Assembly: GCA_963775695.1 (NCBI GenBank) | Contig: CAVZJU010000004.1 | Span: forward strand, 186,001 to 250,000 | Length of the DNA: 64,000 bases | Origin: DATBLE01 sp963775695 | GTDB taxonomy: Bacteria > Actinomycetota > Thermoleophilia > Gaiellales > Gaiellaceae | Direction of reading: 5' to 3' | The notes under the pieces: model-generated | Databases searched by the model: none | Told to the model about the DNA's origin: nothing | What the model saw: only the letters and a program-made list of their open reading frames with translations | Made by a program: the position numbers and the translations under genes | Part shown: positions 44,513 to 52,216 of the stretch, in pieces | Position numbering within the stretch: position 1 is the stretch's first letter | Layout: each line of letters opens with the position of its first letter

Positions 44513-45469
44513 TCAGTCGGACGGGGTTCCGGCTGGGCCGATCAGTCCCCGTGCGAGCCGTCCCGCCGCGAACGCCGCCGCGAAGAACGCGGGGTCGTCG
44601 TCCGGGCCGCGGCCCATGTGCGAGAGCGGCAGGCCGGCGCCGGCCTCCTCCCAGCCCTGGCCGTCCTCGCCCACCTCGACGTCGCCGAGAACCAGGTCGA
44701 GTACCGCCTGCGTATGGTGGGAGAGGCCGCGGTGCCGCTCGCGTGCATCCGCTTCGGAAACCCGGGCGGCGAGGACCGGCCGGCCGCCGAGGGCGAGCGC
44801 AGCGTTCGCAGCGGTCGCGGCCGCGGTCCCGCCGTGACCGAGCCGCGTGCCGGTCCCGACGATGCCGGGCCCGATCGCGCACACGGCGACCTCGGCGCCC
44901 GACGCCTTCGCCCATGCCAGCGCGGACCAGACCGATACGCATTCGGCATCGCCCCCGAAACAGGCGCCGACCGTCGCGACCGCCTCCACGAGCCTGCGCG
45001 CCCGCAGCTCTCGGACGGTGTCCGACAGCGCGACCGGCAGTCCCCCGCCCTCGAGTTGTACGTAGACGACCCTGAGGCCGGCGAGCGCCGCACACACCGG
45101 CGCGACCTGGCTGTGGAGCGAGCAGCACACGACGGGCATGCCGTCGAGCGAGTCGGTGAGCTCCGCGGTCTCCTCGGCATGCCGGGCTGCTGCCTGGCCC
45201 GGCGTGTAGGGCAGCTTCATTACGTGCGCGCCCGGCTCGGCGGCGAGCTCGAGGCCGCGGGTCAGGTTCACGTAGAGGACGTCGAAGCCTCCGGAGCCGA
45301 GCCCGAGGTCACGCGCCTGCGTGTTCACCACCACCTCGTCGCCGAGCGCGACCGGCCCCGTCAGCCCCGGGTACGCCACACAGGGCGTCCCGTCCACCTC
45401 GATCCGTGCCAGGCCGTCGTGGCGCTCCAGCACCCCGGTGACCGTGCCGCGGCGGAGGCTAAGCGCCAC
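44513..45469 (-). CDS. DUF3866 family protein
   Basis: A 318-residue actinobacterial protein of unknown function. Family landmarks: LYVNLTRGLELAAEPGAHVM-type block, then KLPYTPGQ, VVCCSLHSQVAPV, YVQLEGGGLPVALSDTV, GACFGGDAECVSVWSALAWA (split here), GPGIVGTGTRLGHGGTAAA and RHRGLSHHTQAVLDL. The Cys, His and Gly-rich loops look like a catalytic protein. It overlaps the M20 peptidase stop by 11 nt. Confidence 0.85.
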   Translation of the reverse strand: MALSLRRGTVTGVLERHDGLARIEVDGTPCVAYPGLTGPVALGDEVVVNTQARDLGLGSGGFDVLYVNLTRGLELAAEPGAHVMKLPYTPGQAAARHAEETAELTDSLDGMPVVCCSLHSQVAPVCAALAGLRVVYVQLEGGGLPVALSDTVRELRARRLVEAVATVGACFGGDAECVSVWSALAWAKASGAEVAVCAIGPGIVGTGTRLGHGGTAAATAANAALALGGRPVLAARVSEADARERHRGLSHHTQAVLDLVLGDVEVGEDGQGWEEAGAGLPLSHMGRGPDDDPAFFAAAFAAGRLARGLIGPAGTPSD

Positions 45470-46565
45470 GCGCCTCTGCCAACAGGGCGAGCGTGACGTC
45501 GACCATGCCCTCGAGGTCGGCGACGGCGATGTGCTCCTGCGGGGTGTGGATCTCGGCCATCCCGTTCGCGAGGTTCAGGCACGCGAGGCCTCGCGTGTTG
45601 AAGATGTTGGCGTCTGCTCCGCCCCCCGACATCGCGTAGGTGGGCTCGTGCCCGGTCCGGCGGAGGGCGGCCTCGGCGAGCCGCACCGGCTCGTCTGTCT
45701 TCGCGAAGCGATAGCCGTGGAAGCCGCGAGTCACCTCGGCCTCGGCCTCGCATCCGGCCAGGGAGGCGGCGAACGAGCAGGCGTCGAGCATCTCCTGGAC
45801 GACGTCCGCGAGCTTCCCCTCGTCGTGAGACCGCGCCTCGCAGTCCAGGACGCAGCGGTCGGGGACGATATTGCGCGCGACGCCGCCCTGGATGACGCCG
45901 ACGTTGGCCGAGGTCTCCTCGTCGAGACGCCCGAGCCGCATGTCGGCGATCGCGCGGCCGGCTGCCGCGATCGCAGAGCGCCCCTCCTCCGGCGCCATTC
46001 CCGCGTGCGCGGACTGGCCGACGAGGGTGATCCGCATGATCATCGAATGGGGCGCGCCGAGGATCACCTCCCCGATCGGCCCGGCCTGGTCGTAGACGTA
46101 CCCGACGCGGGCGGCGAGGCGGTTGCAGTCGAACGCCTGCGCGCCGCGCAGGCCGACCTCCTCCTTCGGCGTGAACACGAGCTCGAGGCCCGCGTGCGGG
46201 ATCTGCTCCTCGACCACCCTCCGGACGGTCTCGACCATCGCCACGACCGCCGACTTGTTGTCCGCGCCGAGGATCGTGCCGCCGGTGTTCCGGACGACGC
46301 CGTCCTCGACGACCGGCTCGATCGGGCCGGTCGGCGGTACCGTGTCCATGTGCGAGCAGAGGAAGAGCGGCGTCCCTGCCGCCGTCGGTTCCAGCCGCAT
46401 GTACAGGTTGCCGGCATTCGAGCCGATCTCCGCGCCGGCGCCGTCCTCGTCGACCTCCAGTCCGAGGCCGCGCAGCTCGGCGGTGACGCGGTCGGCGACC
46501 GTCCGCTCCTCGCCCGGAGGCGTCGGCAAGGCCGCGAGGTCGAGGAAGAGGTCGAGCACGCCCAT
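45459..46565 (-). CDS. M20 family metallopeptidase (peptidase T-like)
   Basis: A 368-residue co-catalytic zinc peptidase. LFLCSHMDTVPP (first His/Asp), GGTILGADNKSAVVAMV (bridging Asp), FTPKEEVGLRG (catalytic Glu-Glu), VYDQAGPIG, and SGGGADANIF (last ligand area). A dimerisation domain lies between about 170 and 280. Likely a cytosolic tri- or dipeptidase. ATG 46565 is 8 nt after a -10 TAGCAT. Confidence 0.9.
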   Translation of the reverse strand: MGVLDLFLDLAALPTPPGEERTVADRVTAELRGLGLEVDEDGAGAEIGSNAGNLYMRLEPTAAGTPLFLCSHMDTVPPTGPIEPVVEDGVVRNTGGTILGADNKSAVVAMVETVRRVVEEQIPHAGLELVFTPKEEVGLRGAQAFDCNRLAARVGYVYDQAGPIGEVILGAPHSMIMRITLVGQSAHAGMAPEEGRSAIAAAGRAIADMRLGRLDEETSANVGVIQGGVARNIVPDRCVLDCEARSHDEGKLADVVQEMLDACSFAASLAGCEAEAEVTRGFHGYRFAKTDEPVRLAEAALRRTGHEPTYAMSGGGADANIFNTRGLACLNLANGMAEIHTPQEHIAVADLEGMVDVTLALLAEARGA

Positions 46566-46581
46566 CGCGGGCGATGCTAGA

Positions 46582-48219
46582 TCAGCTTCTCGCGGCGGTG
46601 ACGCCCTGTCTGGCGCGGGCGCGGTCGTGCGCGGCGCCGACGAACTCGCGGAAGAGCGGCGCGGGCCTGGTCGGCCGCGACTTGAACTCCGGGTGGAACT
46701 GACTGGCGACGAACCAGGGATGGTCGGGCAGCTCGACGATCTCCACCAGTCGGCCCTCCTGGAAGGTGCCGGAGATGACGAGACCGGCGTCGACGATCTG
46801 CTGGCGGTAGTGGTTGTTCACCTCGTAGCGGTGGCGGTGGCGCTCGTGGACGACCGGCTCGCCGTAGGTCTCGTGTGTGCGCGTCCCCTCGGCGATCTCG
46901 ACCGCCTGCGCGCCGAGGCGCATCGTCCCCCCCAGGTCCTCGACCTCCTTCTGCTCGGGGAGCAGGTCGATCACGGGGAACGGCGTCTCGGGGTCCATCT
47001 CGGTCGAGTTGGCGCCGTCGAGGCCGGCCACGTGGCGGGCGAACTCGGAGACGGCGACGTGCATGCCCAGGCAGATGCCGAGGTACGGGATCGAGTGCTC
47101 CCGGGCGACACGGCAGGCGAGGATCTTGCCCTCCCAGCCGCGCGAGCCGAAGCCGCCGGGCACCAGCACGCCGTCCACGCTCTCCAGCTCGCGCTGCGCC
47201 TCTTCCAGCGACATCCCCTCGGCGTCGACCCAGCGCACCCTGACGTGGCAGCCGTGGTGGATCCCCGCGTGCTTGAGCGCCTCGTGCACGGAGAGGTAGG
47301 CGTCGTGCAGCTTCACGTACTTGCCGACGAGGCCGATCGTCACCTCGACCTCGCGCTGCCGGATCCGCTCGGTCAGGTCGAGCCACTCGCCGAGATCGGC
47401 GTGCCCCTCGGGCAGGCCGAGCTTGCGGCAGACGAGGTCGTCGAGGCCCTGCTCCTGGAGCGCGGCGGGCACGAGGTACACGTCCGAGACGTCCTCGTTG
47501 GCGATCACGTCCTCCGGCTCGACGTCGGCGAAGAGCGCGATCTTCTCGCGCACGTCGGGAGAGATCACCTCGCGCGACCGGCAGACGACGACGTCCGGAT
47601 GGATACCGATGCGCCGGAGCTCGTTCACGGAGTGCTGGGTCGGCTTCGTCTTCAGCTCGCCGGCCGAGTCGACGTATGGGACGAGCGTGACGTGGACGTA
47701 GAGGACGTTCTCTGCGCCTGCCTCGCGCCGGAACTGACGGATCGCCTCGAGGAACGGCAGCGACTCGATGTCGCCGACGGTCCCGCCGATCTCGCTGATC
47801 ACGACGTCGGCGTCCGACTGCTCGGCCGAGCGGCGGATCCGGTCCTTGATCTCGTCGGTGATGTGCGGGATCACCTGGACGGTCTTGCCCAGGTAGTCAC
47901 CCTTGCGCTCGCGGCGGAGCACGCGGTCCCAGATGCCACCCTGGGTGTGGTTCGCGCTCCGGGCGAGGTTCTGGTCGAGGAAGCGCTCGTAGTGGCCGAT
48001 GTCGAGATCGGTCTCGGCGCCGTCCTCGGTGACGAAGACCTCGCCGTGCTGGAAGGGGCTCATCGTGCCGGGGTCGACGTTGAGGTAGGGGTCGAACTTC
48101 TGGACGTCGACCTTCAGGCCCCGCGCCTTCAGCAGCCGACCCAGCGACGCAGCGGTGATGCCCTTGCCCAGGGACGAGACGACGCCGCCGGTGACGAAGA
48201 CGTACTTGGTCTGGCTCAC
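46582..48219 (-). CDS. pyrG: CTP synthase
   Basis: A 545-residue enzyme making CTP from UTP, ATP and glutamine. Synthase domain: KYVFVTGGVVSSLGKGI, KFDPYLNVDPGTMSPFQHGE, HYERFLD, QVIPHITDEIKD. Glutaminase domain: GVLVPGGFGSRGWEGK, YLGICLGMHVAV (nucleophile Cys) and FVASQFHPEFKSRP. The family GMQ after the Cys is GMH here; Gln there contacts the substrate, so this is a mild oddity. GTG 48219 overlaps the upstream glycosyltransferase stop by 4 nt. Confidence 0.96.
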   Translation of the reverse strand: MSQTKYVFVTGGVVSSLGKGITAASLGRLLKARGLKVDVQKFDPYLNVDPGTMSPFQHGEVFVTEDGAETDLDIGHYERFLDQNLARSANHTQGGIWDRVLRRERKGDYLGKTVQVIPHITDEIKDRIRRSAEQSDADVVISEIGGTVGDIESLPFLEAIRQFRREAGAENVLYVHVTLVPYVDSAGELKTKPTQHSVNELRRIGIHPDVVVCRSREVISPDVREKIALFADVEPEDVIANEDVSDVYLVPAALQEQGLDDLVCRKLGLPEGHADLGEWLDLTERIRQREVEVTIGLVGKYVKLHDAYLSVHEALKHAGIHHGCHVRVRWVDAEGMSLEEAQRELESVDGVLVPGGFGSRGWEGKILACRVAREHSIPYLGICLGMHVAVSEFARHVAGLDGANSTEMDPETPFPVIDLLPEQKEVEDLGGTMRLGAQAVEIAEGTRTHETYGEPVVHERHRHRYEVNNHYRQQIVDAGLVISGTFQEGRLVEIVELPDHPWFVASQFHPEFKSRPTRPAPLFREFVGAAHDRARARQGVTAARS

Positions 48220-49424
48220 GCCTGCCGCCCCACGGCATCGAGGTCGCGGAGCACCGGCGTCCGTTCGACGATCCTGCCGACCGAGGTGAACTCGCCGAGG
48301 AGGTTGAGGGTCGCCAGCGTTCCGATCGCCAGCCACTGCCCTCGCCCCGCGAATCGCTTCACGGAACTCAAGCCTAGCAGGGCGCCCAGCGCGTTCGACC
48401 CAGAGTCCCCGAGCATCGCCATCTCGCGAAGATCGTAGGGTGCGAGGATGACGGCGGGCAGAAGCGGTGCCCGGAGAGGCAACGCCGCCAGCGCGTAGGC
48501 CTTCAGGGCGCGACCCGGCTTGGTGTCGAGCTGGTTGAGTGCGTTCGCGGCGAGGCCGACCAACAGGGCGCCGCGCGCGCTACTGGTCGCGAGCAGGCCG
48601 ACGAGCGGAATGGCGACGAGCTTGAGGACACCGGTCGTGCCGCCGGCGCTCAGGTGCTCTGCCACGCCGCGCTCGGGTCCGGCGCAGAGATCGTCCACCA
48701 GGCCGATCGCGGCGACCGGCGCCACGCGCGGCTCGAGCGCGCCGACGACCCAACCGACGAGCGGGAGGCGCAGGCCGCGGTGGTTGGTCGCGAGCGGGCC
48801 GAAGCCGAGCACGACGTCACGCAGCTGGCGCACGCGATGGGTGAACCCGCGGAGGTCACGCCCGGTCGCACGGTGACGCAGCGGGAGCTCGACCTCCCCG
48901 ACGCTCAGACCTGCCGCCAGGGCGTCGTACGTCATCCGCGCCTCGCACCCGAACCCGGCGGCGACGGGGAAGCAGGCGCGGCGGGCGCGGCGGGACAGCC
49001 TCCGCTGGCCGGACAGCGGCTCCTGCAGCTCTCGCCCGGTCCCCAGCCGGATCAGAACGGCCGCGGTGCGCTTGACGATGCCGAAGCCGCCTCCCTGCTG
49101 CTCTGCGAACGCGGCAACGGCGAGGTCGGACTCGTGCTCGAGCAGTGGACGGAGGTCGCCGCTCAGATCGGCGTCGCAGAGCAGCAGCGGGCCACTCGGC
49201 GCGGCAAGCTCGGCCAGCGCCAGCGCCTGACCCTTGCCGCGTCGGGGCAGTCGTAGGACCTGCGCGCCGGCCGCGTCCGCCTCGTCCGCGGTTCGGTCGC
49301 GTGAACCGTCGTCGGCGACGATCACGTCGGCACCGGGAAACTGCTCGCGGAGGGCTCGGATCGTCGATCCGATGCGGCCCTCCTCGTCGCGGGCGGCGAT
49401 CAGGATCGACAGGCGCTCAGCCAC
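48216..49424 (-). CDS. GT2 glycosyltransferase fused to a MraY/WecA-like membrane domain
   Basis: A 402-residue hybrid. Residues 1-210 are a GT-A fold: LSILIAARDEEGRIGSTIRA, VIVADDGSRDRTADEAD, LLLCDADLSGD and GFGCEARMTYDALA. Residues about 220-400 hold several TM segments with polyprenyl-phosphate GlcNAc/MurNAc-1-P transferase motifs: AIGLVDDLCAGPERG, HLSAGGTTGVLK, ANALNQLDTKPGRALKA and AMLGDSGSNALGALLGL. The N-terminal TM part of normal MraY proteins is absent, replaced by the GT2 domain. Inserted between mctB and pyrG, which adjoin in Mycobacterium. Confidence 0.8.
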   Translation of the reverse strand: MAERLSILIAARDEEGRIGSTIRALREQFPGADVIVADDGSRDRTADEADAAGAQVLRLPRRGKGQALALAELAAPSGPLLLCDADLSGDLRPLLEHESDLAVAAFAEQQGGGFGIVKRTAAVLIRLGTGRELQEPLSGQRRLSRRARRACFPVAAGFGCEARMTYDALAAGLSVGEVELPLRHRATGRDLRGFTHRVRQLRDVVLGFGPLATNHRGLRLPLVGWVVGALEPRVAPVAAIGLVDDLCAGPERGVAEHLSAGGTTGVLKLVAIPLVGLLATSSARGALLVGLAANALNQLDTKPGRALKAYALAALPLRAPLLPAVILAPYDLREMAMLGDSGSNALGALLGLSSVKRFAGRGQWLAIGTLATLNLLGEFTSVGRIVERTPVLRDLDAVGRQA

Positions 49425-50307
49425 CCGACGGCACCGAGGGCGCGATGTCGGGCAAGACGCCGTCGCGTGCGGTCTTCTTCACGCCGTACTGCCCCGGCAC
49501 GGCCCCGCCGAGCAGCAGGGCGAGGGCGAGCCGGCCCGACTCGGAATCCAGGTCGTCCACGCTCGCGAGGTCGTTCTTGGCGAAGGCCTCGACCGCGGAC
49601 GTGCCGGGCCGCGTCACTTCGACACCGACGGCAGGCACGTCCGTCGAGGCGAGCCCCTCGTAGAAGCCCGCGAGAAAGCGCGCAGTCGCGCCCGTCTGCG
49701 GGCGGACGCTGCGGGCGACGACGATCCCGTCGAGCGACACGGCGTCGTTACCGGCGCGCTCCTCGACCAGGTCGGCGGACAGCGCCTGCCAGAGCGGGCT
49801 GCCGGCTTTCGACGCGAATTCGCCGCCGAGCCGGCGGCCCAGCTCGCCGATCTTCCGCGGGGTGGCGAGCGCCGCAAGGGCCGGGCGCCCTTTGAGGGCC
49901 CGGCGCAGGGCGGGCACATCGATGGGAAGCTTGAGCGCGCGCACCCGCAGCGGAGGCACGGTGCCGCCGTCGCTCAGGGTCTGCTCGACCAGCGACCGGA
50001 CGCGCCGGTCGACAGGGCCGGCGAACACGAGCCCGACGCTCGTCCCTGCGAGCCGCCCGCGCATCAGCGTCGGATACGCGTCCTCGACGAACGCCTGCGC
50101 GGCGCGCTGCGACCGCGTCAGGTCGGCGCTGCGCTTCGTTGCCGAGTCGAGGCGGCTCTTCAGATCGGCGATCTGCTCGTTGAGCAGCCGCCGTTCGCTG
50201 TTCTGGACGAAGCCCTTCCCCGAGATGCCCACGCCGACGACGATCCCGATGATCAGGGCGAGGAAGACGGCCGCCAGCGAGGCGACGTGGTAACGGAGAT
50301 CGAACAT
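49417..50307 (-). CDS. mctB: MctB-like channel/copper transporter family protein
   Basis: A 296-residue member of the DUF3186/MctB family (Rv1698, linked to copper export and to outer-membrane pores in mycobacteria). One N-terminal TM helix (RYHVASLAAVFLALIIGIVV), a coiled coil with a run of charged residues (LLNEQIADLKSRLDSATKRS), then an alpha/beta domain with GTSVGLVFAGPVDR. The copper role may not transfer to this organism. ATG 50307. Confidence 0.85.
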   Translation of the reverse strand: MFDLRYHVASLAAVFLALIIGIVVGVGISGKGFVQNSERRLLNEQIADLKSRLDSATKRSADLTRSQRAAQAFVEDAYPTLMRGRLAGTSVGLVFAGPVDRRVRSLVEQTLSDGGTVPPLRVRALKLPIDVPALRRALKGRPALAALATPRKIGELGRRLGGEFASKAGSPLWQALSADLVEERAGNDAVSLDGIVVARSVRPQTGATARFLAGFYEGLASTDVPAVGVEVTRPGTSAVEAFAKNDLASVDDLDSESGRLALALLLGGAVPGQYGVKKTARDGVLPDIAPSVPSGG

Positions 50308-50330
50308 GCGTCAGAATGCCCGCCTTTCGC

Positions 50331-50357
50331 GCGCCGGCGGGCTTTGCCCGGCGGCGC
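50331..50357 (-). terminator. GC-rich hairpin after the SRPBCC gene
   Basis: GCGCCGGCGGGC-TTT-GCCCGGCGGCGC, 11 of 12 pairs, 6 nt beyond the SRPBCC stop and 24 nt before the mctB start. It shares the CGGGCTTTGCCCGG core with the mutM 3' end and 467-498, a second minor repeat family. Confidence 0.6.
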
Positions 50358-50363
50358 TGCGGG

Positions 50364-50795
50364 TTAGGTGGTCGCCGCAGTCTGGCACAGCGCGTAGAGG
50401 CGACCGGTCGCCCTTCGCGCCAACGTCCGGCGGAAGGCGATCAGCCAGGGCCCCTCGACCGTGATCGTCACGCGGGTGCGTTCGGCGGCGGTCGCCTCCA
50501 GCTCCACGCGCACGTCGAGCTTCTCGCCGGCGAGGTGGAAGGCGAAGAGCACGGGCCGTTCGGAGGCGGTCACGACCAGGGTTCCGATCGCCTCCGGCCG
50601 CCTGAGCAGCGTCGGCTCGTTACCGGCGGTCACCTGCCAGCGTGCGCCCGCGGCCGAGCCCCGGCGGTCCGGCTGGACGCCCGCGATCCCCGGCCACCAG
50701 TCGGCGAGATGGAACGGCTCGCCGAGGAAATCCCACACGTCCGGCCTGGCAGCGACCAGCTCTCGTGACGCGGTGACCTTCAACGCGCCCGCCAC
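50364..50795 (-). CDS. SRPBCC/polyketide-cyclase-like lipid-binding protein
   Basis: A 143-residue START/Bet v1-like protein: LKVTASRELVAARPDVWDFL, then GEPFHLADWWPGI, typical of SRPBCC starts, and a C-terminal helix preceded by VTITVEGPWLIAF. Binds a hydrophobic ligand of unknown identity. GTG 50795 gives the usual length; TTG 50783 is possible. It sits between steA and mctB. Confidence 0.8.
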   Translation of the reverse strand: MAGALKVTASRELVAARPDVWDFLGEPFHLADWWPGIAGVQPDRRGSAAGARWQVTAGNEPTLLRRPEAIGTLVVTASERPVLFAFHLAGEKLDVRVELEATAAERTRVTITVEGPWLIAFRRTLARRATGRLYALCQTAATT

Positions 50796-51076
50796 TGCCG
50801 CGGCCGTAACGATTTCGGCACGGTCCCGTGTCCCATCGGTGTGATCTTCCCGGTTACGATCGCCCCGGGGAGGAGGCTGGGAGCGCCTTGACAGCCTGGC
50901 TCGCGTTCCCCGAGTTGGACACGTCTCCTCTGGCGGTCGCGCCCCAGTGGAGGCCATTCGCCGCCGCGCCCGACATGCGCGGGCGCGGCCCACCGCCGCG
51001 TGTGGTCGAGCTGCGATGCGAGCTTCGCGAGCGACCGAGGAGGGGGCTCGCGGGGAACGTCGTTCCCCCGCGTCTT
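50796..51076. other. Intergenic region between SRPBCC gene and steA
   Basis: 281 bp with no convincing gene. It contains hairpin repeat A copy 4 (51037-51073) and, at about 50957-50990, the GCGCCCGACATGCGCGGGCGCGG sequence family also found beside copies 2 and 3 (shown here in shortened form). No promoter is obvious for the SRPBCC gene. Confidence 0.5.
51037..51073 (-). repeat. Hairpin repeat A, copy 4 (after steA)
   Basis: CGCGGGGAAC-GTC-GTTCCCCCGCG with one bulged base, followed on the minus strand by AGCCCCCTCCTCGG. It begins 4 nt after the steA stop. A second stem, GCGAGC...GCTCGC, lies further downstream. Confidence 0.75.
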
Positions 51077-52216
51077 TCAGCCCAGGCCGAGCCAGTCGCG
51101 CACCCGCAGGACCATCAGCTGGATCAGGTGCTCGACCCCCGGCGAGGCGATCACGGCGACCACGATCGCGCCGAGGCCGGTCACGCCCAGCGCGACCAGC
51201 GGCCACAGGCCGACCCGGCGCGAGACCAGCCGGGAAACGCCCTTGGCGTCGACGAGGATCTCCCCCACCCGCAGCCGCGTCAGGAACGTCGACGACATCC
51301 CGGCGCGGTTCCGCTCCATGAACTCGATCAGGTTGAAGTGCGTGCCGACGGCGACGATCAGCTCAGCGCCCTTCTCGTAGGCCAGCATCAGCGCGACGTC
51401 CTCACTGATCCCCGTCGCCGGGACGATCTCGAACCGCACGCCGAGCGCCTGCGCTCGCGCCGCGCCGGGCGCATCGCCGTTGCCGCGGTACGCGTGCACG
51501 AGCAGCTCGGCGCCGCTCTTCAGCGCGGCGTCGGAGACCGAGTCCATGTCCCCGACGATCACGTTCGGCTTGTACCCGGCCTCGATCAGCGCGTCGGCGC
51601 CGCCGTCGACCCCCACCAGCACCGGTTTGAAGTCGCGGACGTACGGGCGCACGATCCGCAGGTCGCGCTTGTGGCCCGGGCCGCGGGCGACGATCAGCGC
51701 ATGGCGGTCGCGGAAGCGGGTCCGGAGCGGCGGGAAGTCGATCCCCTCGACCAGCAGGCTGCCCTCCGCCCTCAGGTGCAGCAGCGTGTTCTCCGCGAAC
51801 TCGGACAGCGACTCGGTGACCCGCCCGCGCTGCTCGGCCAGGGTGCGCTCGAGCTCACGTTCCTCGCGCGCCCGGCCCCGGGCCAGGCACGTCCCGTTCC
51901 GGAAGACGCTGGCGCCGCGCACCGTCAACCGCTCGCCCTCGGTGACCTCGTCGAACAGCTCCGAGCCCGGAACGTCGATCAGCGTCACGCCGCCGCGGAC
52001 GAGCAGCAGCGGACCGACGTTCGGAAAGCGGCCGGAGAGCGACTCCGACACGTTGACGACGACGCGGACGCCCGTCTCGAGCAGCTCCTCGGCGGTGACC
52101 CGGTCGAGATCGGTGTGGTCGACGATCGCGACGTCGTCCTGGCCGAGCCGGTGAACGAGGCGCTTGGTCCGACGATCGAGTCGCGCAGGCCCGGTGAAGT
52201 CGACCAGGCTAGCCAC
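51077..52216 (-). CDS. steA: SteA-like cell-division protein (thiamin pyrophosphokinase-fold)
   Basis: A 379-residue protein homologous to SteA (Rv1697), which with SteB sets when RipA peptidoglycan hydrolase acts during daughter-cell separation in corynebacteria. Central TPP-kinase-like part: VLVGVDGGADALIEAGY, NVIVGDMDSVSD, GISEDVALMLAYEKGAELIV and GTHFNLIEFMERNRAGMSST. A C-terminal TM helix (LWPLVALGVTGLGAIVVAVI) anchors it. GTG 52216 overlaps the recN stop. Confidence 0.9.
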   Translation of the reverse strand: MASLVDFTGPARLDRRTKRLVHRLGQDDVAIVDHTDLDRVTAEELLETGVRVVVNVSESLSGRFPNVGPLLLVRGGVTLIDVPGSELFDEVTEGERLTVRGASVFRNGTCLARGRAREERELERTLAEQRGRVTESLSEFAENTLLHLRAEGSLLVEGIDFPPLRTRFRDRHALIVARGPGHKRDLRIVRPYVRDFKPVLVGVDGGADALIEAGYKPNVIVGDMDSVSDAALKSGAELLVHAYRGNGDAPGAARAQALGVRFEIVPATGISEDVALMLAYEKGAELIVAVGTHFNLIEFMERNRAGMSSTFLTRLRVGEILVDAKGVSRLVSRRVGLWPLVALGVTGLGAIVVAVIASPGVEHLIQLMVLRVRDWLGLG

